A stretch of 64,000 bases of DNA from Bacteroidota bacterium (GCA_023415275.1 JAEZLJ010000093.1:19240-83239), one strand, 5' to 3'. Numbered from the stretch's first letter, positions 45,715 through 55,700 are shown. A program made the numbers and translations. Notes: generated from the sequence alone by a model not told the origin.

Positions 45715-45921
45715 TTATTCCTTATCCGTGCTTAGTTTATTGATTATTGCAGAAAAACTTTTTACCTGGCTATCATTCATTTGTTCCTGGGTAAGCAGGG
45801 ATGTTATCCCGGCTTCAGTATCAAATGAATTGTACCAGGCATCCACCAGCCTGGCCTCTTCTTCTGTTGCCCCGCCGGCAAGATATTTCTCTATTAAAAC
45901 CTGTATTTCGTAATAATCCAT
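45715..45921 (-). CDS. Short FecR-N-terminus-like protein, possibly truncated anti-sigma
   Basis: 68 residues. The pattern IEKYLAGGATEEEARLVDAWYNSF resembles the N-terminal sigma-binding segment of FecR-type anti-sigma factors; within it, YLAGGATEEEARLVDAWY is the clearest part. The membrane helix and FecR domain are absent: after the stop, all three frames fail to restore family sequence before the sigma gene. It lies 89 bp upstream of the sigma gene, the reverse of the usual sigma-then-FecR order. It may be a decayed fragment or a stand-alone mini anti-sigma. Confidence 0.6.
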   Translation of the reverse strand: MDYYEIQVLIEKYLAGGATEEEARLVDAWYNSFDTEAGITSLLTQEQMNDSQVKSFSAIINKLSTDKE

Positions 45922-46038
45922 ATCAAATATTCAAGGGTAAAAGGAAATTGCTCTATTATTCCACATCTTTAAAAAGATGCTACCTGCTAAAATTGTTGTT
46001 CATTAACACTGTAGTACGTAGTCAAGTCTTTTTAAAAC

Positions 46039-47055
46039 TCAAGTTGAAGACCTGATTACTAATTCCGGGTGTTTATAAATCTTCGACTCTCTCAAAATAG
46101 TTTGACTATTTTCCAATTGCCCAACCAGTAAATCAATAGCAGTTTTAGCTATTTCTTCAATTGGCTGCCTGATTATGGTTATAGCTGGAGTAAAAAGTCT
46201 GAAAATATCATGGTCATCAAAGCAGATCACCCCTAATTCTTCAGGTATCAATAAACCAACTTTTTTTATGCTTTCCAGGCCATACATGCCAAGATAGTTT
46301 GTTGCAAAGAAAATAGCATCTAGATCAGGATTCCCCTTTATAAATCCTGAAATCTGCTTAATTGCATCCTCTGGACGCGATTTAAAAGGTATTTTTTCAA
46401 TCCACTCTTTCCTGATAGCTATACCATGTCTTTCCAAAGTGTCCGTATATCCTTTTTCACGTTGCAGCATCTGGACCTGCTTTGTATCAAGTGTAACAAA
46501 CGCAATATGCTTGTATCCTCTTTCTAATAAGTGCTCCATGCCCAATTGCACACCAACATAGTTATCTACTAGGGTAAAGGGCACTTCCAGTCCAGGTAAA
46601 AAACGGTCCATTAAAACGACCGGCTTATTATATTTAATTAAGTTGTTGATATCAGTTTCCATCCCAGGTGTGGGTGTAATAAGATATCCATCAACCTGTT
46701 GATGCGTAAGCATCTTAATTAATTCCTTTCCTTTTTCAGGGTCATTCTCGGTACTGCAATATACTATCCTGTAACCTAGTGAATAAGCAGCATCTTCAAT
46801 AGACTTTGCCAGCGTAGCAAAAAACACATTTGAAATATCTTCGACAATCAAACCCAGGATCTTTGTTTTACCAGTTCTGAGGCTTACCGCAGTATGGTGC
46901 GGTTGATATCCTGATGCATCAATCAGTCCCCTGATCTTCTCAGCCAGTTCGTCACTAATGCGCATTTGCTTTGCTTTTCCATTTAAAACAAATGAAACAG
47001 TAGAAGGTACTACGCCAGCCTGCTTGGCAATATCTTTTATAGATATCCTTTTCAT
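46039..47055 (-). CDS. LacI-family transcriptional regulator of the PUL
   Basis: 338 residues. The helix-turn-helix is at about 4-26 (IKDIAKQAGVVPSTVSFVLNG) followed by the hinge helix. The periplasmic-binding-protein-like effector domain starts at ILGLIVEDISNVFFATLAKSI. Members sense a sugar or sugar phosphate and bind operators. It is the last gene on the PUL strand, 144 bp after GH76. The SusC here lacks an STN domain, so LacI is the most likely regulator of the locus. It may bind the GTCAC-type motif found ahead of the other units. Confidence 0.93.
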   Translation of the reverse strand: MKRISIKDIAKQAGVVPSTVSFVLNGKAKQMRISDELAEKIRGLIDASGYQPHHTAVSLRTGKTKILGLIVEDISNVFFATLAKSIEDAAYSLGYRIVYCSTENDPEKGKELIKMLTHQQVDGYLITPTPGMETDINNLIKYNKPVVLMDRFLPGLEVPFTLVDNYVGVQLGMEHLLERGYKHIAFVTLDTKQVQMLQREKGYTDTLERHGIAIRKEWIEKIPFKSRPEDAIKQISGFIKGNPDLDAIFFATNYLGMYGLESIKKVGLLIPEELGVICFDDHDIFRLFTPAITIIRQPIEEIAKTAIDLLVGQLENSQTILRESKIYKHPELVIRSST

Positions 47056-47199
47056 AAGGGTCTTAACCTGTAAAGATCAGTGATCATACTCTTGGTGATA
47101 ACACTTGAAATTTAATATTATCTCTGGTTATTTTCCAATTAAATCTAATGAATCAGTCTATATATCAATTTATAGGTATGTAATCAATGCTAAGCTTCT

Positions 47200-48363
47200 T
47201 TAAAAAAGGTTATTCTTTTTTAATAGGGCTGCAGCTTCTACCAACATGGAACCGCTTAGCTGAATGGTTAGATCAGTGGTAGCCCCTGGCGGATTTTTCC
47301 AATAAGATCCATACAACAAATAAGACTTATCAGTACCTGTGTTCCATAATGTTTCAGCATTGTATTTAATAAAATTGGCATATCGTTGCTTATCAGAACT
47401 TAACATACCTGGTGCCATGGCCAATTGGGTAAAATACCTGACAAATACACCTTTAAATAATCCTCCATCTCCCCCACCTTCATCTTTCAACAGGTTGTCA
47501 TTCAAATTAGTTAATGCATTATCAGATAAGGTAAAATTGGCAGCCGCCAATGCATCTGAAAGATATGCGTTATCGTTAGTGATCTTATATAATTCTAATG
47601 CCGCACCTATAAAAGTTCCCTGGTTATAGGTAAATTTCCATGAAGTATTTCTTTTGCCATCGTTCTCACTATTGATTCCATCATACACCCAACCTGTAGA
47701 TTTATTATACAAACTATCCTTCAACCATGCATAAATCTTCTTTGACCAATCCAGGTCAGCAGCATTATTGAATTTTTGATATAGCCTGGCAGCCAATATC
47801 GCTGCTGGTGCATTAGCTGGTGTGTTCTTATAATATGGCATGCTTTTTCTCCAGGCAATTCCACCACCCATAGTGGTATTCCACCCTGTTTTAATATCAT
47901 TCCATACCTGTTCTACTGCCGTTTTGAATTTTACATCACCCGTAGCATCATATGCCCTTAACATGGCCAATGCATTCCACTCCATATCATCATAGAATTC
48001 ATTCAAAAAGGTATTTCCATTTTTCACCTGCACACCTGTATACCATTTATCCATGTAATCTTTATACAGGGGATTGCTTGTCCTATTGTAAGCATCTACC
48101 AATACATCCAATCCGTGGGCTTGTGGCCAGTAGTTGAAATTGGTATTGTTATTCTTTTCATTGAAATAATTACCCGAAACATTCCAGAACTTATTTAAAA
48201 GGTTAAGCGTACTGCTGTCAGCTGCCTTGGCCCAATCAATTACGGGCTTTCCTCCATTAACAGGCGGTGTCACTACCCCCTGGTCATAATCTTTTTTACA
48301 CCCGGCGCCTACTAGAATCAGACAGGCTATCAGAAACATTTTATAATTAAGTCGTAGTAGCAT
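47200..48363 (-). CDS. GH76 endo-alpha-1,6-mannanase, lipoprotein
   Basis: 387 residues. A lipoprotein signal (LVGAGCKKDYD, lipid Cys22) is followed by Lys and Asp, resembling the Bacteroidota surface-export signal. The GH76 (alpha/alpha)6 domain runs from about 45 to 387. The catalytic Asp pair is D125-D126 in NEFYDDMEW. It should cut the alpha-1,6-mannose backbone of yeast-type mannan at the cell surface and feed oligosaccharides to SusCD. It is separated from susE by a strong hairpin (48438-48481). Confidence 0.9.
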   Translation of the reverse strand: MLLRLNYKMFLIACLILVGAGCKKDYDQGVVTPPVNGGKPVIDWAKAADSSTLNLLNKFWNVSGNYFNEKNNNTNFNYWPQAHGLDVLVDAYNRTSNPLYKDYMDKWYTGVQVKNGNTFLNEFYDDMEWNALAMLRAYDATGDVKFKTAVEQVWNDIKTGWNTTMGGGIAWRKSMPYYKNTPANAPAAILAARLYQKFNNAADLDWSKKIYAWLKDSLYNKSTGWVYDGINSENDGKRNTSWKFTYNQGTFIGAALELYKITNDNAYLSDALAAANFTLSDNALTNLNDNLLKDEGGGDGGLFKGVFVRYFTQLAMAPGMLSSDKQRYANFIKYNAETLWNTGTDKSYLLYGSYWKNPPGATTDLTIQLSGSMLVEAAALLKKNNLF

Positions 48364-48437
48364 CTTTTACTTTTTATAATGAGTTCCAGAAAATTGATTC
48401 AAAATGCCTGGAATTTCAATCTTTACTTAAGAAAAGA

Positions 48438-48481
48438 ACCGCCATACTTATACACGCTTTTAAGTGTCAAGCTATGGCGGT
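48438..48481 (-). terminator. Intercistronic hairpin between susE and the GH76 gene
   Basis: A 9-bp perfect outer stem ACCGCCATA/TATGGCGGT encloses an inner ACAC/GTGT pairing. On the minus strand it is followed by TTCTTTTCTT. It could attenuate transcription or protect the 3' end of the upstream susCDE message. Confidence 0.6.
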
Positions 48482-48500
48482 ATCTTATACGTAGGAGTAT

Positions 48501-49646
48501 TTATTTAATTACTAACACATGATTGTAGGGAGCATCTGTTTTAAAATTCAGGATCAAGTCCACATTTTTCATATCAGCTTCTGTTGGAAACTTATAGCAA
48601 TAATCCCATTGATTAACTTCATGTTTGAACAGGTTGTACCACGCTGCAGGTGTACTAGCAGTTGGCCTGCTATTATCCCTGTTACTGCTTCCCCAGTCTT
48701 CCATAAATTCTGTTCCATTAGCATCTTTTAAAGTCATTCTGAATTTATAGCGCTCATCTCTGCCCCAACCTTCCTGCTTGAATTCTATTGGCACATTCAA
48801 TGCCTGGAATACGCCACCACCTGCATAGGTAAGCTGTGCATCAATGCTATTATGAGGTGCAAACCAATAACCCACCTTTGTGATCTCTGTCAATTTCACA
48901 GCAGCATTATTAAAATCCAATTCAATTCTGTATACCTGTGTGCCTGTGGCCGGACTAGCTACTCCGCCACCTTCCTTAAGAAAAGTACCCTGCACTTGGT
49001 ATGAAGTAGATGCACCGCTTGTTTTGTTTACAAAATTGTAATTACCTGGTTTCAAAGAAGTATAGATCTCAAAAGTTCCAGGGCCGGTAGACTTCAATTT
49101 GATCGCATTGGCCAAATTAGTTCCTGCCTCAGTGGCATCACCAGTTAAATACACTTCTGTTGGGATTTCTGCAAATCCGGCTGGCCTTTCCACCTCGATC
49201 GTTCTTACCAGTGTTGACTTTTTTACATTGGTTCCTTTAGAAGCATATACAGTCCATTTTAATTTACCTGTTTCCAGGGATTGAATGCCGGCAAAGTTTG
49301 CTATCCTGTTTAAGTCTTTATGACTCAGCGTTAATTTGTTCTGTACGCCATTACCATCAGATGCTATTTTGTATACAGGGCTGGAGAAGTCTCCGGTAAC
49401 TTTATCAAAGGCTACTTCATACATCACAAGTGATCCATCCTCTGCTTTTGCCTGGTCCCATTCAAAACCCACGCTTGCTGAAGTGGCAGGTTCTAATTTT
49501 ACAAACAGGTTATCGTTAGGCGCATAGAACTGCGTAACCTCTGTAATGTTCATGTTGATATCTCTGTTATCCTTCTTACATCCCAGCATTCCCAGCGTAA
49601 AGAGAAGAACGGTCATGCCAAGGGCATTTATTAGCAATCTTTTCAT
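48501..49646 (-). CDS. susE: SusE-type outer-membrane glycan-binding lipoprotein
   Basis: 381 residues. A lipoprotein signal (LGMLGCKKDNRD, Cys23) has the Lys/Asp pattern of surface lipoproteins. The N-terminal SusE domain (about 30-140, FEWDQAKAEDGSLVMYEVAFD) is followed by two starch-binding-like beta-sandwich regions (about 160-265 and 268-381). It would bind mannan at the surface beside SusC/SusD. Its position after susD and before GH76 fits. There is no separate susF. Confidence 0.88.
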   Translation of the reverse strand: MKRLLINALGMTVLLFTLGMLGCKKDNRDINMNITEVTQFYAPNDNLFVKLEPATSASVGFEWDQAKAEDGSLVMYEVAFDKVTGDFSSPVYKIASDGNGVQNKLTLSHKDLNRIANFAGIQSLETGKLKWTVYASKGTNVKKSTLVRTIEVERPAGFAEIPTEVYLTGDATEAGTNLANAIKLKSTGPGTFEIYTSLKPGNYNFVNKTSGASTSYQVQGTFLKEGGGVASPATGTQVYRIELDFNNAAVKLTEITKVGYWFAPHNSIDAQLTYAGGGVFQALNVPIEFKQEGWGRDERYKFRMTLKDANGTEFMEDWGSSNRDNSRPTASTPAAWYNLFKHEVNQWDYCYKFPTEADMKNVDLILNFKTDAPYNHVLVIK

Positions 49647-49679
49647 ATAAATAGATTATAAGTTTAAAGTTTTGATGTA

Positions 49680-51311
49680 TTAATAATTGGCGTTTTGTGT
49701 AAGGTTAGGGTCCTTTCCGATTTCAGCTGCCGGAATCGGCCACAGATAATGCTTACTGGCTTCAAAAGTTCTTAATTGAGCCCTGATGTATCCATCATCA
49801 ATAGAAGGGTCTTCATATTTTGCTCCATGAGCCCATCCATTTAATACCTGCTCAGCAATCTTCCATCTCCTGATATCATATATACGTGAGTCTTCAAGGA
49901 CTAATTCACTTCTTCTTTCATTCCTAATAATGGCTGTCATATCTCCGGAAGTTGGATAAGTTAAAGCAGCAGGATCTGTAAACCCAGCTCTCTGACGAAT
50001 AGGCTTAATGGTTTTATCCCAAACTTCCTGGCTCATTTGACCCATAGCATTCTTTGCTTCAGCATACATTAATAACACATCTGCATAACGAATCAGTATC
50101 AGGTTTAAGCCAGAATTGAACCCTGCTGTAGCAGTAGGGTCATAATATTTCTTCCAGTAGTATCCTGTTGCTGTTCCCTGGCCAGATGGTTTGTATTCAT
50201 TTTTCCTGGCCTGATCAGGATCTGTTCCTGGCTTGATATAAATGGTTTGCGTACTTCCGTTTGGATTTCTCCATGTGGCACCATGGTAAATGATGGTAGA
50301 GGTAAGGCGGGGGTCTCTTCCGGCATAAGGGTTAGATTCATCATATCCCGATCCCGCTTCATTGATCCTCTTGCCATTCAGCATTATATAACTATCTACC
50401 AATTCCTGGGTAGGTGCCAGGTTATTTCCACGTGCGCCTGCAGAGATTGGGGCAAAGTCAATATACTCTCCCCATGTGCGCAGATTGGGCACATATTGCA
50501 GGTCCAGTATCACTTCGCTGTTGTACTCATTGGTTGGGCTGAAAATGTCATCATATTTCGACACCAAACTATAGCTACCATTTGCAGCCTGGTTATTCAT
50601 TAAGTCCTCACAAATAGCTGCCACTTCTGACATCCTGTTGCCTTCATATAACAGCACCCTGGCTTTTAAAGCTTTGGCTGCAGCTTTAGTAATTCTTCCA
50701 CGGTCTGCATTGCTATATTGATCTTTTGTAGGCAAAGCTGCTGCAGCAGCATCCAGCTCTGAAAGAATATATTCCAACACTTCCGCACGTGGAGTACGGG
50801 CTATGGCTTTTGCCTCATCCGGTGACACATCCTTTTTAAGTAAAGGAATATCACCCCACCAGTTCATTAATTTAAAATTATGAAAAGCCCTGATAAAACG
50901 TACTTCAGCCTTCATCCTGTCCTTAAGTGCAGGAGCTAGCGTTGTGTTTTGATCTACATTCTCGAGGAAAATGTTTGCAGCTTTGATACCTGTATAATAA
51001 TAGTCCCATTCATTAAGAAAACGTGCCAGCGTAGGTGTAAAATTACCACTGGCTATCGCATCCGGAAATCCGGAGCTGATACCTAACCTGGTATAAGCAT
51101 TATCGCTTAATGCTTCATTATAAAAGTAAAGCTGGCTATTGTACATCCTATTGTACACATTGTTTAATGCATTGTTCACATTCTCATCCGACTTCCAGAA
51201 GTTTAATTCTGTGAACCGGTCCGTAGGAGCCAGGTCCATTTTCTTACATCCTGAGACAAGAGCCAGCAGGACCAGGAAACTAAAGGACCTTTTGAAATAT
51301 TTAAAAAACAT
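49680..51311 (-). CDS. susD: SusD/RagB glycan-binding outer-membrane lipoprotein
   Basis: 543 residues. Lipoprotein signal VSGCKKMDLAP (Cys22). The SusD-like TPR N-terminal part has LNNVYNRMYNS and VRFIRAFHNFKLMNWWGDIPLL; YFKLVNLYGDIP-type blocks are typical. The C-terminal RagB/SusD domain has LIRYADVLLMYAEAKN and IRNERRSELVLEDSRIYDIRRW. It forms the lid of the SusC transporter and binds mannan oligosaccharides. It starts 18 bp after susC. Confidence 0.96.
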   Translation of the reverse strand: MFFKYFKRSFSFLVLLALVSGCKKMDLAPTDRFTELNFWKSDENVNNALNNVYNRMYNSQLYFYNEALSDNAYTRLGISSGFPDAIASGNFTPTLARFLNEWDYYYTGIKAANIFLENVDQNTTLAPALKDRMKAEVRFIRAFHNFKLMNWWGDIPLLKKDVSPDEAKAIARTPRAEVLEYILSELDAAAAALPTKDQYSNADRGRITKAAAKALKARVLLYEGNRMSEVAAICEDLMNNQAANGSYSLVSKYDDIFSPTNEYNSEVILDLQYVPNLRTWGEYIDFAPISAGARGNNLAPTQELVDSYIMLNGKRINEAGSGYDESNPYAGRDPRLTSTIIYHGATWRNPNGSTQTIYIKPGTDPDQARKNEYKPSGQGTATGYYWKKYYDPTATAGFNSGLNLILIRYADVLLMYAEAKNAMGQMSQEVWDKTIKPIRQRAGFTDPAALTYPTSGDMTAIIRNERRSELVLEDSRIYDIRRWKIAEQVLNGWAHGAKYEDPSIDDGYIRAQLRTFEASKHYLWPIPAAEIGKDPNLTQNANY

Positions 51312-51329
51312 ACCTAGAATATTTTATTA

Positions 51330-54300
51330 TTAAAATGTAATGTCTAAACCAACACCATAGAATACAGGCAAAGGATAGGCACGGCCACTGTTGGCTCCAG
51401 AACCCATGCTGGTATTATTACCAAAGTCTGTATTCTCAGGATCAATAAAATTCAATTCGCTTAATGTCAGCACATTTTGAGCAGTTACATAAAATCTTGC
51501 ATTTTGCATACGTATCTTTTGTGCTATTTCTCTTGGAAGATTATAACCCAATTGAACGTTTTTCACCCTTGCATAGGCTGCATTGAACAGGTAAATGTCA
51601 GATCCGGTCCTGTAATTGTTTTGATTGGATGGGCTGCCAGCTTCTGCCAGGCGTGGCCACTTGGCACCTGGATTTGTTGGAGTCCAGTAATCAGTCTGGT
51701 GAGTATACAAAGTTCCTGAATAACCCACGTGGAAAGGTTCTACCAATTCTCCCCTGATCATCAGGTCTCTTCTGCCAACACCCTGGATGAATACCTGGGC
51801 ATCAAAGCCTTTGACTGCAACTGCATAAGTAAACCCAAAAGTGTACCTCGGGAAAGGATTTCCAAGAATGTATTTATCCTGGTCGTCAATTACACCATCG
51901 CCATTCTTATCCTTAAATTTAATATCACCAGGTACAACTGTAGCATTAGCTGGTTTAGCAAAATTCTTAACATCGTCGATCGTCTGGAAATATCCATCTC
52001 TTTTGTACCCCTGGTAAACTGTAATCGGCAGGCCTACACGACGAACAAACTCGAATTCTTCTTTTCTCAACACCTGTTCTTTCGCTCCAAATGTATAGTT
52101 TACCAATTCATTCAGGTTATCTGCAAGGTTAGCGCTGAAAGTATGATTAAATAATTTACCCTGAAGTTTGTAAGATGCTGAAACTTCCCAACCTTTGTTT
52201 CTAACTTTTGCAGCATTATAGTTTGGAAAACCTGCACCAAAGATCTCTGGAACATCATCTCTTTCCACAAGGATATCAGACGTTGTTTTATCGAAGTAAT
52301 CTAAAGAAATATTCAGTTTTCTTTTCAGGAGAGTGGCATCCAGGCCTACATTGAATGTAGCAGCTTTCTCCCATGTAATTTCAGGATTACCTAATGAAAA
52401 TCCGGAACCACCAACAATTACATTATCAAACCCATATGCATTGGAATAATTGAAATAAGAGGTCTGGTACTGGTAAGCGCCTACATTCTGATTTCCAAGT
52501 ATTCCATAGGAGGCACGCAACTTCAGATCTCCCACATTGTTCTTGAAGTTTTCCAAAAAGTTCTCTTCAGTCATTCTCCATGCAGCACTTCCGGAAGGGA
52601 AAAAGCCCCAACGTCCTGCCTTCGGAAAGTTGGATGAACCATCATACCTAAAAGAGAACTCAGCAAAATACTTATCCTGGAATGAATAACCTGCACGTCC
52701 TAATAAGGAGTTAAGGCTGGATTCAGATGTTCCCTGGTTAGAGTTCCTTGAATTAGGGTCAACCACCGTTCCGGTTGTAGGAATACCCCACACAGGATCA
52801 GTAAGTGTTTTCCTGATATTATTGCTTTCTCCTTTATATGATTCATTGGTACCCCCTACCAGCAAGGATATATTATGGTCATGAATACGTTTTTTATATT
52901 CAGCAATCAATTGTGTGTTGGTTAATAAAGATTTGCTGTTGTCATCAAAAACTTCTTTATCCTGTCCATATTGACCACCTGGGAAAAAGGATAAAGGCAT
53001 TCTACGGCCGAATGTATGGTTCGTTCTCATGGTTCCTCCAAATACACCTCTTAATTTCAGATCTGGTGTAAAGGCATATTCTCCTGTGAGGCTTCCAAAC
53101 ACTTCATCGTTATCATATTTTCTATAACCACCATTTTCCAAAACTGCTTTTGGATTGAATTCTGCCGATACCGCATTAGTTAGGTAACGTCCCAGGCTAT
53201 CCTGAAAATTGTATAATAAAGGCACCCTGGATGCGTCAATAATTAAGGTTGATGCATTGGAAGAATGATCCTTACCATCTGATTTCACATAACTCAACAG
53301 GGTACTCAATTTAAATTTGCCTATATCCGTTGTCTGGTTCAAACGAAGGTTGTATCGCTTCCAGCCATAATCGGGACCTATAAAATTGTTTTCCTGGTCC
53401 ATGTACCCGAGGCTTACCATATAGGTGTTAAATTCTCCACCTCCTTTGATACTTAAATTATGGGTTTGCTGAGCCGCGTTTTGCAATATGCTCGATAGCC
53501 TCCAATCACCATCTCCGGCTGCCGCAATTTTTTGAATATCTGATGGAGAATAAACCGGCTGACGACCGGAATTCACTAATGATTCATTTTTATAGTAAGC
53601 ATTCTCCCAGGCATGTACCGGCTGCGCTGCAATCTTAGGCGAAGTAATGCCATAGATCCCGTTATAGCTTAGAGAAGGCTTTTCATTTTTCCTGCCCTTT
53701 TTAGTAGTGATCAATAATACTCCATTAGCCGCCCTTGAGCCATAAATTGCAGCAGTACCTGCATCTTTCAATACAGATACACTTTCAATATCATTTGGAT
53801 TTAACAGGTTGATATCACCTCCAACAATACCGTCTATAACTACAAGAGGATCATTGTTTCCTAAAGTACCTATACCACGGATGTTGATATTTAAACCTTG
53901 ACCAGGTTCAAAATTCCTTTGTTGAATGATCAGGTTGGGCGATACACCCTGCAATGCCTGGCTTACATTCACAGCTGGCTTTCCCTGGAGCGCCTCCGCG
54001 GTTACTTTATCCACTGCACCCGTCAAAGACACTTTCCTTTGTGTAGCATATCCTACCACCACCACTTCATTCAGACTGTTGTTGGCTGGCTGCAATTGCA
54101 CATCGGCCCTTTCCCCGGTAATATTCTGCTCTTTGGTAGTATACCCCACATAGGTAAAAACCAAAACTCCTTTCAAAGAAGGTACTGAGAGTGAATAGTT
54201 TCCGGATTCATCTGTCACGGCGGCATTAGAGGAATTCCTTAATTGCACCGTAACACCTGAAATAGGCTTGCTATTCTCATCTCTTACCTGGCCGTGTATG

Positions 54301-54428
54301 ATAGCCTGGGCAAAAGCTGAAAAAACAAAAAATTGAAAGAATAGGAATAGTCCTAACACCCGCAGTGGCATAAAGGAAATCCTGTAAAATTTGGGAATTT
54401 TGCCGCTTAGCGGCTTGTCAATATTCAT
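51330..54428 (-). CDS. susC: SusC/RagA TonB-dependent outer-membrane transporter
   Basis: 1032 residues. Signal peptide ending near residue 41 (FSAFAQA). A carboxypeptidase-regulatory-like domain (about 43-125, HGQVRDENSKPISGVTVQL) is followed by the TonB box region and plug (about 130-250, with LNEVVVVGYATQRK and NIRGIGTLGNNDPLVVIDG) and then a 22-strand barrel to the C terminus. No STN domain is present, so it does not look like an ECF/FecR signal transducer. It imports glycan fragments with SusD. It is first of susC-susD-susE-GH76. Confidence 0.96.
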   Translation of the reverse strand: MNIDKPLSGKIPKFYRISFMPLRVLGLFLFFQFFVFSAFAQAIIHGQVRDENSKPISGVTVQLRNSSNAAVTDESGNYSLSVPSLKGVLVFTYVGYTTKEQNITGERADVQLQPANNSLNEVVVVGYATQRKVSLTGAVDKVTAEALQGKPAVNVSQALQGVSPNLIIQQRNFEPGQGLNINIRGIGTLGNNDPLVVIDGIVGGDINLLNPNDIESVSVLKDAGTAAIYGSRAANGVLLITTKKGRKNEKPSLSYNGIYGITSPKIAAQPVHAWENAYYKNESLVNSGRQPVYSPSDIQKIAAAGDGDWRLSSILQNAAQQTHNLSIKGGGEFNTYMVSLGYMDQENNFIGPDYGWKRYNLRLNQTTDIGKFKLSTLLSYVKSDGKDHSSNASTLIIDASRVPLLYNFQDSLGRYLTNAVSAEFNPKAVLENGGYRKYDNDEVFGSLTGEYAFTPDLKLRGVFGGTMRTNHTFGRRMPLSFFPGGQYGQDKEVFDDNSKSLLTNTQLIAEYKKRIHDHNISLLVGGTNESYKGESNNIRKTLTDPVWGIPTTGTVVDPNSRNSNQGTSESSLNSLLGRAGYSFQDKYFAEFSFRYDGSSNFPKAGRWGFFPSGSAAWRMTEENFLENFKNNVGDLKLRASYGILGNQNVGAYQYQTSYFNYSNAYGFDNVIVGGSGFSLGNPEITWEKAATFNVGLDATLLKRKLNISLDYFDKTTSDILVERDDVPEIFGAGFPNYNAAKVRNKGWEVSASYKLQGKLFNHTFSANLADNLNELVNYTFGAKEQVLRKEEFEFVRRVGLPITVYQGYKRDGYFQTIDDVKNFAKPANATVVPGDIKFKDKNGDGVIDDQDKYILGNPFPRYTFGFTYAVAVKGFDAQVFIQGVGRRDLMIRGELVEPFHVGYSGTLYTHQTDYWTPTNPGAKWPRLAEAGSPSNQNNYRTGSDIYLFNAAYARVKNVQLGYNLPREIAQKIRMQNARFYVTAQNVLTLSELNFIDPENTDFGNNTSMGSGANSGRAYPLPVFYGVGLDITF

Positions 54429-54521
54429 ATGCGTGCTTGTTTTAGTTTTGTTGTGGTTGATGCAAATCCAGTCATTAGTTCAATTATCAGCGAGCCACAA
54501 AGAAAGAGGACCCGCCATTTG

Positions 54522-54537
54522 TTAATGTCACCTTAAA
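54522..54537 (-). promoter_or_regulatory. Candidate PUL operator site (susC)
   Basis: The plus strand reads TTAATGTCACCTTAAA, 94 bp upstream of the susC start. It is the weakest of four similar GTCAC-centred sites ahead of PUL genes, but has a near-palindromic TTAA-N7-TTAA frame. Assignment as an operator is inference. Confidence 0.35.
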
Positions 54538-54646
54538 TGAGCTTTACTGCTATTATTTTTTAAAAAAACTTACCGGAAATTTCTTCCTGACTATTTACAG
54601 TACCATTTCCTTCAGAAGAACCTTTTGCTCACATAAGAAGATTGCT

Positions 54647-55555
54647 TTATCGATGTATATGGTCAAAAACAGGAACGGATGCAGCCCTTTGTTCAAGTTG
54701 GCAAAAATTAGCAGCTCCCATCATGGCGGCCGCTTCCCCCAGCACAGATCTTTTTATCTCCACGTAAATACCTGCTGATTGAAGTGTATCTTGTAATGCA
54801 CCTATAAAAAGGTCATAAGCATTAGAGATGCTACCGCCTAATATCAAAACCCGCCTGTTTTCGGCCCGCATAAATGGCTCTATGAACAAGGCAAGGTTTT
54901 TTCCGAACTCATTAAAGATTTTCTGAACATACCCTTCCTTATCCTCTGCCTCAACCAGCTTCTTTACATTTGCTACCGTCCTGCCACTATATTCAAAAAA
55001 GCGCTTTACAAACCACCTGGTGGATAAGTAATCCTCTGCTATGCCATCTTTAAATGGTGAACACCACAAGTCCGCATCTTCGGCGGTTAAATGAACTGCT
55101 CTTGCAGCACCCAGGCCGGTACCCAATGTCAACCCAATTACACGGTCATTGTCACAGGCGGCCCCATGAAATATTTCACCTTGCAGGAAGCAGGCGGCAT
55201 CATTGGCGATGCTTATAGCGCAGGTATCTATTTGAAGGAGGTCTGCCAATCGATCCTTTACATTAATGCCATAGAGGTTATCAAACTTATCCTGGTTTTG
55301 CATCAATGATATTCCTTGCTTATAATCAAAAGGACCGGGCATCGCCAATCCTATTTTATCTGGTACCAATTGGCAGGATTGAAAGCATGATTCAATTACT
55401 TTACTCCACATAGCAATAATGCGCTCTGCACTGTCTTTTGAATCAACCGCCACTCTTTGTAGAGAATTTGTAACAACGGCCTTTCTTTTCATATCTATGA
55501 GAGCGGCTGTGATATGTGTACCGCCAATATCTACTCCTGCAATAATTGATTCCAT
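54647..55555 (-). CDS. ROK-family sugar kinase-like protein
   Basis: 302 residues. The ATP-binding phosphate-1 motif is GVDIGGTHITAALID, and the catalytic Asp lies in SIANDAACFLQGE. A second motif is VIGLTLGTGLGAA, and VLILGGSISNAYDLF is near the C terminus. The usual ROK zinc motif (CxCGxxGC) is absent, as in many Bacteroidota members. There is no DNA-binding domain, so it is a kinase rather than a repressor. It likely phosphorylates a released hexose such as mannose or glucose. It lies upstream of susC, after the GH97 terminator. Confidence 0.88.
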   Translation of the reverse strand: MESIIAGVDIGGTHITAALIDMKRKAVVTNSLQRVAVDSKDSAERIIAMWSKVIESCFQSCQLVPDKIGLAMPGPFDYKQGISLMQNQDKFDNLYGINVKDRLADLLQIDTCAISIANDAACFLQGEIFHGAACDNDRVIGLTLGTGLGAARAVHLTAEDADLWCSPFKDGIAEDYLSTRWFVKRFFEYSGRTVANVKKLVEAEDKEGYVQKIFNEFGKNLALFIEPFMRAENRRVLILGGSISNAYDLFIGALQDTLQSAGIYVEIKRSVLGEAAAMMGAANFCQLEQRAASVPVFDHIHR

Positions 55556-55621
55556 GATCCCTTATTTAAATTTTCCCCGGCAAATACACATTAAGCTTTT
55601 GGCTATCAGGGTTTCCATAAG

Positions 55622-55636
55622 TTAATAGTCACGTTA
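55622..55636 (-). promoter_or_regulatory. Candidate PUL operator site (ROK-susC unit)
   Basis: The plus strand reads TTAATAGTCACGTTA, 67 bp upstream of the ROK start and downstream of the GH97 terminator. It shares ATAGTCAC with the sites ahead of GH125 and GH92. Confidence 0.45.
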
Positions 55637-55700
55637 TGTAGTACCAACCACTATAGGACACCCTGTTAATAAGCCTGATATTTATCAGGTTTCAATACAT

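Noticed and set aside
45964..45979. Short palindrome CATCTTT/AAAGATG downstream of the LacI gene
   Set aside because: The loop is only two bases and no T-run follows on the minus strand, so a terminator call is not supported.
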